Source: Aurifilum marmelostoma (taxonomy: Eukaryota; Ascomycota; Sordariomycetes; Diaporthales; Cryphonectriaceae). Taken from it: a DNA stretch of 64,000 nucleotides. This document shows, in pieces, positions 1-10,936 of the stretch; position 1 is the first letter of the stretch; the number at the start of each line of letters is the position of its first letter. The notes beneath the pieces are model-generated. The model saw nothing but the letters and a program-made list of their open reading frames with translations, was not told the DNA's origin and made no database searches. The position numbers were made by a program, and so were the translations under genes. The stretch is taken from the NCBI GenBank assembly GCA_027559495.1, contig JAMXSV010000004.1, forward strand, positions 1,849,001 through 1,913,000, in the 5' to 3' direction.

Positions 1-1370
1 CTGCCACCCTGCTTCCATTCTGGGCAGACTGATGACTGCCCCATAGGGCATGCTAACAGGTGCTGCTACCTGAAAAGTGGTGTGTACTGTACTGTACCGG
101 GCACTAACCGGCTGCTAACCGGCTAGTACGGCAGCACCACAAGTACCCTGACAGAGATACGTACAGCGACACAGTCAGACCCCTGCAGGGAGGGTCAGTC
201 AGGCTTCTGTCTTATTGGCCCTGGTGCGCAGGTGCAGGGAACCTCGCCCCCTGGGTTTCGCCTAAACACGGGCTTGGTTCCTCGTATTGCTGCTAGAGTA
301 CATTCGTAGTACTAAGTATGCAGCCATGCCGGAGGCCACCCGTAAGTCAGTCGCCCTCACTCAGCAGGAAATACCCACCTACTGAGTACTACGGTGGTAC
401 TATGGTGGTACTATGGTCCTCTCTCTCTCTCTCTCACCCACCGTACCACCCATCAATCCCTCCACCATCCACACCACTCACCCCATCAACCCACCCTCCA
501 ACCGATCAGCCAGCAGCCTAGGAACGCCATCCTCCTCCCAGTCCAGCCCATTCCATCCTGCTACCAGATACTTTTGCTGCACTACAGAATACTAGTCTGA
601 CCATTTTCGAGTAGAGTGATCCCCAGCCCCAGACAACTAGACTCTATCTTGTCCAGGAGAAAAGACAAAAACAGAAGAGAGAATTTGAAAAAACCCCCTC
701 CTTGACGTGGGAAGCAAAGATCTGACAAGAGTCAGACGAGTGACACACACCACCTACCAGGTCCTGCCCGTGTGCCACTGGAGATGGCCGCTACGCGAGG
801 ACGAGGGCTTTTCTCATCGGGGCCACGGAGAATTGGACTCGACCAGAAGAACCCAGCCATACACGCGTATGCAATACTATACATGCTACGGTAGTACCAT
901 GGCAGCAGATACTATGGCCGTCATTAACAAGAACAACACCTCGCCACAACCGACCAGGGGAGCACCTTGACGAGAGGATGCGGATGGACGGGGCGGGGCC
1001 TTTTACTATGCTGCATGAGATCGGTTCCCACACATCAGTGGAGTCGACAGTCATAGCACTTGGCGTTGTACACGGCATGTACCGGTGCTCCCAAGAACCG
1101 AGGCGGTCCATGAGCAAGGGCAGGTCAGTCGGTCATGTCCTTCTCTTATGTATTATGGGTGTTCACAAAAAAAAAAGAGTACTGACAACCAAAAGGGGAA
1201 AGACCAAAGGGAAGAGAGAAAAGAAGAGAAAAAACTTCTTCCATATGCAGAGATTCTGTCGTCAGCCAAACTTGCGTGGCCTTGCTTGGACAACGGCCGA
1301 ACAGCTGTTTAGCGCAAGCTACAGGAGTTCTAGAAGCCCGACCATCGCCCTCCCGCGAGAACTCTGACGT

Positions 1371-1402
1371 CCGCCGCCGCCGCCGCCGCCGCTGCTGCTG
1401 CT
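1371..1402. repeat. CCG/CTG trinucleotide microsatellite
   Basis: About seven CCG units run directly into four CTG units in non-coding DNA. Confidence 0.9.
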
Positions 1403-2074
1403 AAATATAACAGCAGACCTGTCTCTGGGCTGCCAATGTTTCTTGTCTGTGGCTCCTCTGCCCTTCGGGTGTTCAACAACTATGACGATATCTCCGTGTT
1501 TGGTGGAGCGAAAAAAGAAATAAAGAAGAAGGGAAAGTCCTGTCGATCACCGCATGGCCTCGTGATGGATGTCGGGCCATGGCCTGTCGCACTGTCGTCA
1601 TGCCGCCGCCTGCAGCCCCATTGTTGAGAAGAGAAGAAAGAGAGGGGAAGAAAAAAAAAAGAAGGCAGGGTTCATTGTCCTCGACTGGGGACAGCCTGGG
1701 TGGGGATGGGATCAACTCCTCTACTCTCGGCAGATCTTGCACAGCCCATCTCCTCGACCCCTGCTGTGGGAAAGCAAAAACAACAGAGAAGGGGGGAGAA
1801 ACAAGACACGAGCAGCACAAAATCAGGGTTCTCTTGCATTGATCATGGTGCCAGAGGACGACCCTGATTTTTGGTTGAAACGCTAACAAACAAGCATAGA
1901 ATCCATTGTCTCTGTCTGCCCTCGAAGGTTGTGGGCCCTTTTGCACAGGAAGAAGAATTTCTTGTTAAGCATTATCAACTTAGAATAGTTCAAGCTTTAT
2001 TCTTTAACCATGTCACATGGCCATACACAAGTAACCCCAATGCCTGGCAAGGCTAGAGAGCAGCAACAAGATCC

Positions 2075-2099
2075 TTTTTTTTTTTTTTTTTTTTTTTTT
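2075..2099. repeat. Poly-T tract (25 nt)
   Basis: Uninterrupted run of T in intergenic DNA. Confidence 0.9.
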
Positions 2100-2470
2100 G
2101 TGCACATCAGGATCTGAACAGGTGCTTGTCATCCTCACAGCGATCATCACCGCACACGCAAGAGAGGGGGGGCCCTCTTTCCTGGACCCTGGCACTTTAT
2201 TCTGAAGGGGGGGGGGGGGGGGCTCGCGTCTCTGCACGCGAGCAACCACCTCGTTTCTTTGGAGGGGCGACAATCTTGGCATGACGACCTGCAGATCATG
2301 CAGACATTCATTCACACCCCCCCCCCTCCCATCCCCCTTCGGCCCGAAAAAGAAAAGAAAAGAAAAGAGTTAACCTATTCTCAACTTATCTGTCTGCACA
2401 ACTTTGGAAAGGAGGGTGGGGGGTTTTGCTCTGCATTCCAGATAGCCTTTGCATTCTCTTGCACAAGCAG

Positions 2471-2472
<2 letters not shown>

Positions 2473-2509
<37 letters not shown>
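2473..2509. repeat. AC dinucleotide microsatellite
   Basis: About 18 AC units without interruption. Confidence 0.95.
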
Positions 2510-2829
2510 ACATCAAAAGCATAGGGGGCCCAATAATACTTCTGCCCATCTCGCCGTTGACCTCTGTCGTGCTCGCGTCGTGTGGCCCTCCAAGATGTGT
2601 GCCACGTCAACATGTTGCATTTACCCTGAAACAAGAAACATTTATTTTATTTTCTTTTCTTTTTACACTATAAACTACTCACTCCCAGCCCCCCCGCCCC
2701 CACAGAATCTTTACCCCTGCAGAGATATATGCTGTCGCATCTAAGCCAACTCTGTCCTGCCACATACTCAGTGGACAGTCCAGAAAGATACAATGCCATG
2801 ATAGATAGATTGGGGTCATGCCTGTACAC

Positions 2830-2858
2830 TTTTTTTTTTTTGGGGGGGGGGGGGGGGG
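2830..2858. repeat. Compound homopolymer T12-G17
   Basis: Twelve T followed directly by seventeen G. It is a likely replication and sequencing slippage site, and the G half could form a quadruplex. Confidence 0.9.
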
Positions 2859-3238
2859 AGCTGCTGACACACACACACACTCTGCAGTAGTACATCCTGC
2901 CTAGATTGTGACATTTTAGGCTCTGGGCCCTCCCCGGGTGGTCTGCACAGAACCAATGTTACATCTACTTAGGTAGAGTGACCTGGGCATCAGACTTTAC
3001 TTGGACCTTTTGTCCTGTTGCGTCGTTCAAATGACATGGAATCACTGGCCCAGCAAGTTATATTGGGGGCATTGTTGACGATGGTGACAAGTCCTCTTAT
3101 GCACATGCAAGTAGTCGCACAACAGGACAAGTTATTTGTGGTCTGCCTCTTTACAGACAGTAGCAGCATTGTCAAGTCCATATCTACATAGAAGAGGAAA
3201 AAAAAGTCCTCTTCCGACAAATACACACAAGACGGTGC

Positions 3239-3239
<1 letters not shown>

Positions 3240-3283
<44 letters not shown>

Positions 3284-3286
3284 ACC
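3240..3286. repeat. CA microsatellite just beyond the GH35 stop codon
   Basis: About 20 CA units with one late T interruption, some 35 nt downstream of the real GH35 stop. If the frameshift in the GH35 gene were taken at face value, translation would run through this repeat and give an implausible alternating Val-Cys tail. Confidence 0.95.
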
Positions 3287-3318
3287 AAAAGACCCCCCCC
3301 CCTCTCTAGTCCTCGCCC

Positions 3319-6300
3319 TTAATACGCCCCCGGCCTCTCCGTCCAGGCAGGCTGGTCCACCAGCGTCGGCGCCTCCCGCCCCGTCCACGCCGGTGTGGCG
3401 CCCAGGGTCCAGTTCAGGCCGGGCACCTTGGCCCCCCTCGCTCTCCAGCGCCCACAGCGTGACGCCCAGCCAGTTCTCGCCGTTGTAGTCCAGGACGCCC
3501 TCGGGGATGGGGAACTCGGTCTGCGGCCCCACGTTGCTCGTGTACCGCCCCAGCTGGTACCCGTTGACAAAGATGAGCGACCGGTAGGCTGTGGCGGCGG
3601 CGGCGGTGGTGTCGTTGGCAAACACCAGCGACAGCGGCACGTCCCACTCGTCGGCGGGGAGGGAGAGGGTGAAGCTGGTCGTGTAGAAGGACACCCCCGC
3701 GGCGTCGATGCCGTCAAAGGGCGAGCTGCCGCTGGTGAAGGCGGCCGCCGTCGAGACGGGCGGCGACGGCTGGTGGTAGCCCTGGCGCTCGACAAACAGG
3801 CCGCCCTCGTTGAGGGGCCCGCGCACCCGGTCCGCGTAGTCCTCGCCGCCCAGGTTGCCCGTGATCTTCCACGTCAGGTCGGACGCGAAGGTGTAGTCGA
3901 GGATCCCGCGCGGGTCCTTGGCCTCGTCCGCGCCCACCTCGCCGTTCTCGTCGAGGCCCGTGTTGTCGATGAGCACAGTCAGCACGTACTCCTGCCCGGC
4001 CGCGACGGCGCCGTCGGGCAGCGTCAGGTTCTGCGTGTAGTCCGAGGGGATGTCGTCGAAGCCCGCCGCCCACGAGCCCAGAAAGGTCCCGTTGAGCCAG
4101 ACCGAGGCGCCGTAGGCCTCGCCGCCCTGCGTGGTGAGCGAGAGCGAGGTCTCGCTACCCGACGCGACAAAGTGGCCCCTGAACAGCAGGCTGCCCGTGT
4201 TGAACCCGTAGTCGGAGCCGTACAGGGACACGGGCGTCCTGAGGGGTGAGCCCACCGGGTTGCTGGTGTTGCTGTGGTCCGCGTCGGGCCAGGCGCTGTC
4301 GTCGTACGAGGCCTGGATCTCGGGGAGCGAGTCGATCGTGTACCAGACGGCGCTGGCCAGGTCGGGGAGGTCAAGGGCTGGGGCCGAGTAGGACACGTTG
4401 GCGGCCCACGAGCCCTGGGCATCGGCGGTGAAGTCCAGCGTCTGGTTGTTGACCTGGAGGGCCGTGGCGCTCGAGGGCGCGCCGATGATCTCGATGCCGG
4501 TGGTCTTGTTGAAGTCGGCGCTCAGGGAGAGGGTGGAGCCGTCGACCGAGGCAGTCCGGACGAGATACGGGCCATTGACGATGACGGCGCCCCCGGTGGC
4601 GAGCTCGGGGACCCAGTAGTCATAGGCGCTGTTGCGGTCTGGTGGTTTGGCACATTCATGTCATCAGCACTTCCTGTGTTTGCCCGATACTGAGCCGGCC
4701 AGCGGTTGGGTTGGGGATGATCTCGTCACTAGACAGACAGACAGACAGACATACCAAGGATATAGATATACAGATCGCTGCCGACCTGGACGATCCTCCT
4801 CGAGGTGGACGTCTCCCACTGGGCGACCAGTGAGCCGTTGCTCTGCTGGATGGTGACGCCGCTGCCCTCTACCACGGAGCCGTTGGAGGCCCCGGCCACG
4901 GCCAGCTCGTGCAGCTCACCCGCGCCGCCGTACACAACCAGCACCGTCTTGTCCTCAAAGGCCTGCCAGGTGAAGATCTCCGCGGTGGAGTAGAGCAGCG
5001 TCGAGCCGCCGACCGGGTAGTCCGTCACGTGGACCTTGGAGTCGCGCCCGTTCAGGGTCAGGGAGCCTCCGAGCTGGGGGACGGCGATGGTGCCGGCCGA
5101 GCTGGTGGGCAGGGTCAGCGTGTAGTTGGTCGAGGCCTCAGAGGTATAGTCGGCGTGCCTGACGACGAAGAAGGAGCCGTTGGTGCCGAGCACAGGCGTG
5201 GTCACGATGTCGGCGTTGGTATTGTAGACGCCGGTGGAATAGGTCGTCGCCGGCACGGCGGTCAGGTATCCTGGCGAGACCTTGAGGAAGTTGGCCTCGA
5301 GCTTGAGCTCCGAGTACTTCTCCCTGTCGACCGCCCGGTTCTCCCGGATGGCAGAGCCGTAGTCGTACGAGGCGTAGACGCCGGGGTACTGGATATTGCC
5401 CCAGTTGGTCCCGCCAAAGATCTAGACCTCCGTTTCCCACGGTTAGATGGATCATGGAGCAGGAGGGGAGGAGGGAAACGCACCATGTACAGGCTGAAGA
5501 TGGTCACGCCCGCCGCGTAGTTGTTCTTGTAGAAAACCCTCTCGAATTCCATGTTTAGGAGGTCTGCACACTTTTCGTAGCCAGCCCCGGAGGGCGGATC
5601 AAAGGAGCCTCCCTGTGTGAATGCCAACCATGCGTGAGCCACAGAATTCAAGTCAGTCTACACCCAGCTAGTATCATATTGACTCACCTGGAACTCATTG
5701 ATCGAGTACGGCGTTGTCGGGCTCTCTTCCAGATGCAGCTCTCGAAAGTCGGTTGGGATGGACCCGGACGGCCAGGACGTGGGGTTGGCGCAGTCGAAAC
5801 CCAAAGGGTAGCTATCACTATGGCAGAGAGTACATATAAGCACGTCTTCATGATAGCGGGAAAGGTGGTCGAACAAGTGAAGAAAGCGAGGACGACGAAG
5901 GAGCAGCAGCAGCAGCAAAGAGAACTTACTGTCCCTGTTTCGATATACACGTGTTAGTCAAGCAAGAAATCATGAGATTCGTTCACCCCAGGACAGAGAG
6001 GGGCCCTCCCAGGACTCACGTAGATGTCGACCTGTCCAACTCCAGTGCCAGGGGCGTTGTGTCCATCTGGCGATGCATCGTTGTTGACGAGGGGCACCAC
6101 GATACCCGCATCATGAAGCTGGTCCTCGATGTATTGCATGTAGTAACCATTGGGGAAGACGACGTCGGATGTGGCGCCGGTGTATTCGTTCTCGACCTGG
6201 ACGAGGATGATGGGCCCGCCGTTGGTGATCTGATACTTGGCCAGGATGGCGCCCACAGTGGCCATGTAGCTATGGGTGGGTGTCACACCCTTGTCAGCAA

Positions 6301-6977
6301 GCCGAGTCGCAGAAGGATTGTCGGGTCCTATTCCTTCTTAGCAGCAAGTGACAAACGACATACTTGTTTGTGGCGTTCAGGTAGTCGGTAGCGTTGGTCC
6401 TCAGCTTTCCTTCGATCCTCTGCAGCCAGCCAGGAAAGCCGCCGCCCGTGGCCTCGGCATCTGTGGTTTTGGCCCAGCCACGCTGGTCAGCAAGTCGTCT
6501 TCTATCTCTCCTCCTCCTCCTCCTCCTCCTCCCACTTGGTCCACTTCTTCTTTTGCTGCATTGTGACTCACTAATATATGGTCCGGGCCTCGCAATCAGG
6601 TACAGTCCAGCCTCCTGCGCAGCCTGCAGGAACGGCTCGATGGCCAGGGCGGCCTGGTCGTTGAAGTCGCCACTCTTGCCCTCCAGCAAGCCCCAGTGCA
6701 GGTAGAAGGAGACCGTGTTCAAGCCCAGGGCCTTGACCTTCTGGAAGACATCGAGCCACAGAGAGGGCACGGGCAGGCGGAACGGGTGAAACTCGCCCGA
6801 GTAGATCATGAGCCTCTCCCCATTGATGAGGAGCGAATAGTTATCATAGGTCACGACGTCCTGGAGGAGCTCGCGGCGCTCCGGGCGGAAGAGCTGGGGA
6901 GGTCGGCCCGCAAGGGCGGCGGCGTGCGCAGTTGCGGCACCCAGGAGGGCGAGGGGGAGGATGCTGGTGAGCCTCAT
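3319..6977 (-). CDS. lacA: Secreted GH35 beta-galactosidase (8 exons; frameshift in the assembly near the 3' end)
   Basis: Predicted extracellular beta-galactosidase removing terminal beta-galactosyl units from arabinogalactan, xyloglucan or pectin side chains. Exons on the minus strand: 6977-6572, 6460-6364, 6269-6020, 5934-5930, 5817-5688, 5612-5484, 5421-4755, 4638-3319. All introns are GT..AG. A signal peptide covers residues 1 to about 19. The barrel motif GPYINAE spans the first junction. The acid/base is Glu196 in VQVENEY and the nucleophile is Glu294 in NEFQGGSFD, by family knowledge. IFGGTNWG starts the seventh exon. The long C-terminal beta-rich half is typical of roughly 1000-residue fungal LacA enzymes. 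One extra base in the C6 run at 3432-3437 shifts the last 38 or so residues. With one base removed the product is 1000 residues and ends ERPGAY. The GH51 gene lies upstream on the same strand. The symbol denotes family resemblance, not proven orthology. Confidence 0.93.
3432..3437 (-). other. Single-base frameshift in the GH35 gene (C6 on plus, G6 on coding strand)
   Basis: Before the run the frame reads ...TLWALESEG. After it, the family-like continuation AKVPGLNWTLG...ERPGAY is found only if one G is dropped. There is no intron of credible length across the site. The eight exons total 3004 nt, and 3003 after removing one base. Confidence 0.85.
5930..5934 (-). other. 5-nt microexon of the GH35 gene
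   Basis: On the coding strand GGACA is bounded by AAACAG before and GTAAGT after. Joined between TAC (exon 3 end) and TGATAGC (next exon start) it encodes Gly252 and completes His253, giving VDIYGHDSYPLGFD. This matches the motif expected in fungal GH35 enzymes. Without it the flanking exons are out of phase and lose two conserved residues. Confidence 0.85.
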
Positions 6978-8441
6978 CGTGACGATGGAGGTCTGTTGGT
7001 AAGTGTCGTACTCAAGGACGCCACCGTCGTCAATAGACGCTGATGCTGCTGCTGAACAGGTGCCTACGTGGCTCTAAACCAGGAGAATAGGGGCTCTTTC
7101 TCTTGAGTATATGGGTGTGAGGCCCGTCTCCCTCTTGTTTCTCCCCCCTCTTCCAATAGTTGACCAACAAAGTGGACGACATCATCATCACCCCAGACGC
7201 ATCCCCCCTTGCCGCTTCCATGACGCTCGCTACGACTCTATCTCCCCTCTCTCCGCGGCTCCCTTCGGGCCTTTTGCTGTACAAGAGACCGAAGCATCGC
7301 GTGCGGGCCCCCCAGCCGTGCCTGCCACCTGCATCCATGGTTACAGGAACACCGAATATTTTTGTTGGAGATCGCTGCAACGTCGTCGAGGGGTCATGGC
7401 AAGGGGGGGGGGGGAAGGGGCCCACAGCGTGCCATCGGACGAAAACAAAGAGAGCTCGGGGTGTTCCCAGTCCAACAGACTCCCTTGGTTGGTGGAACAT
7501 CAAGCCGCAAGTGCTTGTGATCTCGGGCCGTTGGCATCATATTGTCAACCCATGAGGAGAGACGGCGTGTGCGTGCGCGGCGCCCGTAGCAGGGCCGGCT
7601 AACAGGGCAAGACAGGGAAAGAGCCTGAATACGAGAGAGAGATGGTGATGTTGATCATAGGCCCTAGGAGGAGAGAAGCCGGAAACAAGGCCTGGCATGC
7701 AGGACGGCGGGTTGATGGGGATCATGGTGTGTGTGGATGCTCGTGATTGGGGCGGACTCGTTGTTCCTCGGCGCCGCAGTACTACCGTACCTCTGTACAT
7801 TCAGTACCATGGTATAGTTTTCCCGTGCGGAGGAGAGGTGTTCGGATGATGGCGAGAATAGAAAAAGGGGGGGAGAAGATGAGGGGAAGACAGGGAAAGG
7901 GCTCTGTTGGTTTGGGGAGGGGGGGGGGGGGGGGAGGATCTGCAGCCATCTCGGAAGCCAATGTAACCCTACCACTGTAGCCCGCCCCTTCCCCCTCCTC
8001 CTCTCCTCCTCCTCCTCCTCCTCCTCCTCATCCACACCTTCTCGGCTTGTACATCTTACTGCAGCATTGGTGTCCGTTGCTTGTGTCTGTCCTATGGGCT
8101 GTGTGGGTCTTGTAATCTTTCATCGTACTGTATGACTTGGAGAGTGTGAGATTTTGTCTTGATTTTCGATCACGATCAATGCTTTATGGTAGACGGCCGA
8201 ACACGTGATAATTACAGCCCAAGGACGGAATATTGAGGCATACAGTGTGACTCTACGTGTACCTAGAAAATAATCCTAGAATCCCCCCAGAAATTTGAAA
8301 ATAAATCATGTGTATATATATATATATACTTCAAAAAAAATAAATACCAAGGTATATAGTCATATGCCCACAGCACATTCATACGTAAAGATCATGTGCT
8401 CCTTTCCATCCTACCCGTCCCATCAGTACTCCTCACGACGA
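6978..8441. other. Intergenic region: GH35 promoter and GH51 3' flank
   Basis: No supported gene. The region holds G runs at about 7405-7414 and 7919-7934, a CTC repeat near 7997-8030 and short TA repeats near 8318-8330. Confidence 0.6.
7597..7602 (+). promoter_or_regulatory. GGCTAA site, candidate XlnR/Xyr1-type element
   Basis: GGCTAA lies about 620 bp upstream of the GH35 start. This hexamer is the core recognised by the xylanolytic regulator of many ascomycetes and is often found upstream of hemicellulase genes. A single hexamer is weak evidence. Confidence 0.2.
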
Positions 8442-10793
8442 TCACGACGACGCTGCAGCCAGCAGCGCAACGCTGAGGTTGGGCAGGCTGAAGCTGAAGG
8501 CGCCGCTGTCGTCGGCCGTCAGGCTGCTCGTGGTGGTGACGAGCTCGACGGACCCGATGCTGTTGTAGCTGTACCCGTCCGGGGCGGTCAGGACCGTCAG
8601 GGTGGCCGTCGACCCGCCCTGCACGGCGTCAAAGGTGACGTTGAACCCGACATCCTCGGTGCTGTTGTACACGGCCGCCTTGACGTAGTAGGTGCTCGTG
8701 GCGTTGTCCTCGCCGGCCACCCAGTAGGCGGGGCCAAAGCCGTCGGTGGTGTCCGCGGGCAGGGTGGAGGTGAAGGCGGCGTTGCCGAACAGCCTGAGGA
8801 CCTCGTACGAGGTGCTGGCCACGGTCTGGCTCTGGTCGGCGGTGAAGGAGATGAGGTCGGGCGACCACTCGTACGAGTTGAGGTTCTGCAGGAGGGGTGC
8901 GTACGAGAAGCCCCAGACGCGGTCTGCGTTGCGCTCCATGCCGATGACGAAGATGGCCTCCGAGACGGAGCCGATCCAGTATGGCCAGGGGCTAGAGACG
9001 AGACACACGGGTCAGTAAGGAAGGTCGAGATGCAAGAGGAGAAGGGGGGTCGGTCCAGGAGGTAAGCATGAATATATATATATATATATGCCCCTATATT
9101 GTCGGCAACTCACTTCTTGGCATTGTCCCAGTTGGTCGTGTCGCTCACGTTGTTTGTGTTGTTCTGCACGACGGCAAACTCGCCCACCTGGATCGGGTTG
9201 CCCGCAGCCATGTTGTCGAAGAAGTTGAACTGCCCGACAAAGTAGTTGGGCAGGGTGTACTGGTGGTAGTCCTGGCCGGACGCCTCATACGTGTAGCTCA
9301 GGTCCGCGAGGGAGGTGAAGATCAGGATATCTGGGTATGCGGCCGAGATGGCATCTAGATTATGGCAGTACCGACTCAGTTAGCGAATAGACTTTGTAAC
9401 ATTTCTGTAGACAGAAGAAGAGTAGCGAGACACAGAGAAAAAGAGGGAGGGAGGGAGGGGAGAGAGAGAGAGAGAGTCTCAAAACACACCATAGAACATC
9501 TTGAAGCGGTAGTCAATGTAGCTGTCCTCGCCGCCGTTCAGGTTGTCCTCGTTGCCGACCTCGACAAACTTGATGGGGAAGGGGTCCGTGTAGCCGAGGG
9601 AGATGCGCAGTGCGCCCCAGGTGGTGGACGCGTCGCCCATGAGGAACTCGAGCTCGTCGAGGGCGCTCTGCACGTAGGGCTCCAGCTCGGCCTCGGTCAG
9701 GATGGTGCCGTCCAGGTACTCGCCGGACCAGACGGCCAGGACGGGCTCGAGGGCCAGGTCCTGGCACCAGAGCATGTACTCGACGAGGCCCAGGCCGTCG
9801 GTGTTCTCGTAGTCCCAGGTGCCAGGGCGGCCCGGGCGGTCCGTCAGGTTGCCGAGGGTGCTGGTCCAGTTCCACCAGTAGGGCGGGTCCTGGCCCTCGA
9901 GGTTGTTGCCGCCGGGGATGCGGAAGTGCTTGGTGTTGAGGGCGGCCAGGGCCTCCATGAGGTCGGGCCTGTTGCCGTTGGGCGTGTCCTTGTAGGTGGG
10001 CGGGAACAGGCTGATGAGGTTGAAGTTGAGCACGTCGCCGGCCGACGCGTCAAAGGTCAGGAGGAAGCTGTTGTTGACGCTGGGGGCGTCGGCCGACGGC
10101 GTCAGCTCGTAGCTGAACTGGGTCCAGGCGTCTGCGCTGGACGGGCCAGACACGGTTGTCGACGCCAGCGTGGCGTTGGTGATGTCGGACACGAGGCTCG
10201 CCGTGAAGTTGCCAGAGTAGTCGCCGAGGACGTAGAAACTTCCCGAGTAGGTGCTCGAGGCCGAGACGTCGACTGTTTTGGGGGGAAAAGAGCCAGGATT
10301 GTCAGCAAAAACGATATTGAGCACGACAGAAGAAGCGAGCCGCCACGGTGCACTTACTTCCCCACCAGCCTGGGTTTCGAAGACCAGCAGCGCCGGCAGC
10401 CGAGGCTGTCACCTCGACGGAGGTGGGGAGGGCCCAGGACAGAGGGTTAGAGCTGTTGTCCAGGGCGAGCGAGGCAGACCCGACAGCTGTCCACGGGTCG
10501 AGGGTGGAAGGATACTCGGTTGAGCCCTGGAAGGCTCGGTTTTGGATCAGCTCGGCGTAGCTGCAGAGGAGAGAAAGTGGTCAGCCCTCTGCCGCATCTA
10601 CATGTCCCACAGACTGTGGATGGGATATTTCTACTTACATGCCTCCATCACCGCCGTGGTTGATGTCTTCGAACATGAGGCCATATTGATACCCAGAGGT
10701 TGCATTTCCGCCAGACGAGGCCACAGACAAGGTCACAGCTGCCGCACCTCCCACGAGGAGGGGAGCAGACAGAAGAGAAGACAGACGCGCCAT
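8442..10793 (-). CDS. abfA: Secreted GH51 alpha-L-arabinofuranosidase (5 exons)
   Basis: Predicted extracellular retaining exo-hydrolase releasing arabinose from arabinan, arabinoxylan or arabinogalactan. Exons on the minus strand: 10793-10639, 10560-10358, 10272-9490, 9354-9114, 8991-8442, 643 residues in all. Signal peptide about 1-19. The N-terminal motif GLMFEDINHGGDGGIYAELI spans the first junction. A carbohydrate-binding-like sandwich precedes the barrel, as in fungal GH51 family A. The acid/base is Glu361 in VGNEDN and the nucleophile Glu439 in VGEF, by family knowledge. The C-terminal beta domain ends at SVALLAAASS. Every junction restores family-like sequence and frame. It is in tandem with the GH35 gene, 1.46 kb apart, which fits shared use on arabinogalactan or pectin side chains; co-regulation is inferred only. 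Confidence 0.94.
9069..9090. repeat. TA-rich microsatellite in the last intron of the GH51 gene
   Basis: A short run of alternating T and A inside the intron at 8992-9113. Confidence 0.85.
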
Positions 10794-10893
10794 GGCAGCA
10801 GAGGACGAGGAAGACGAGGCCACACAAACAACACTCACACGCACGCACGCACAGCGACAGGATCGGCGCTGCTGGTGATATGCGCGAGAAAAG

Positions 10894-10895
<2 letters not shown>

Positions 10896-10933
<38 letters not shown>
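10896..10933. repeat. GA microsatellite upstream of the GH51 start
   Basis: About 19 GA units roughly 105 bp upstream of the ATG. On the gene strand it reads as a CT tract, a common pyrimidine-rich core promoter or leader element in fungi. Confidence 0.9.

Positions 10934-10936
<3 letters not shown>

Larger units (their letters stand above)
1..3318. other. Intergenic region without a supported gene
   Basis: No open frame here resembles a protein family, and none keeps a plausible composition over more than about 100 codons. The DNA holds CT, CCG/CTG, AC and homopolymer tracts (listed separately where long). The right end is the 3' flank of the beta-galactosidase gene. Spliced small genes cannot be excluded by eye. 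Confidence 0.6.

Noticed and set aside
3395..4249. 284-codon plus-strand open frame opposite the GH35 3' exon
   Set aside because: Antisense shadow of the beta-galactosidase.
9362..10450. 362-codon plus-strand open frame opposite GH51 exons
   Set aside because: It crosses introns of the real gene and has Val/Gly/Arg-biased antisense composition.
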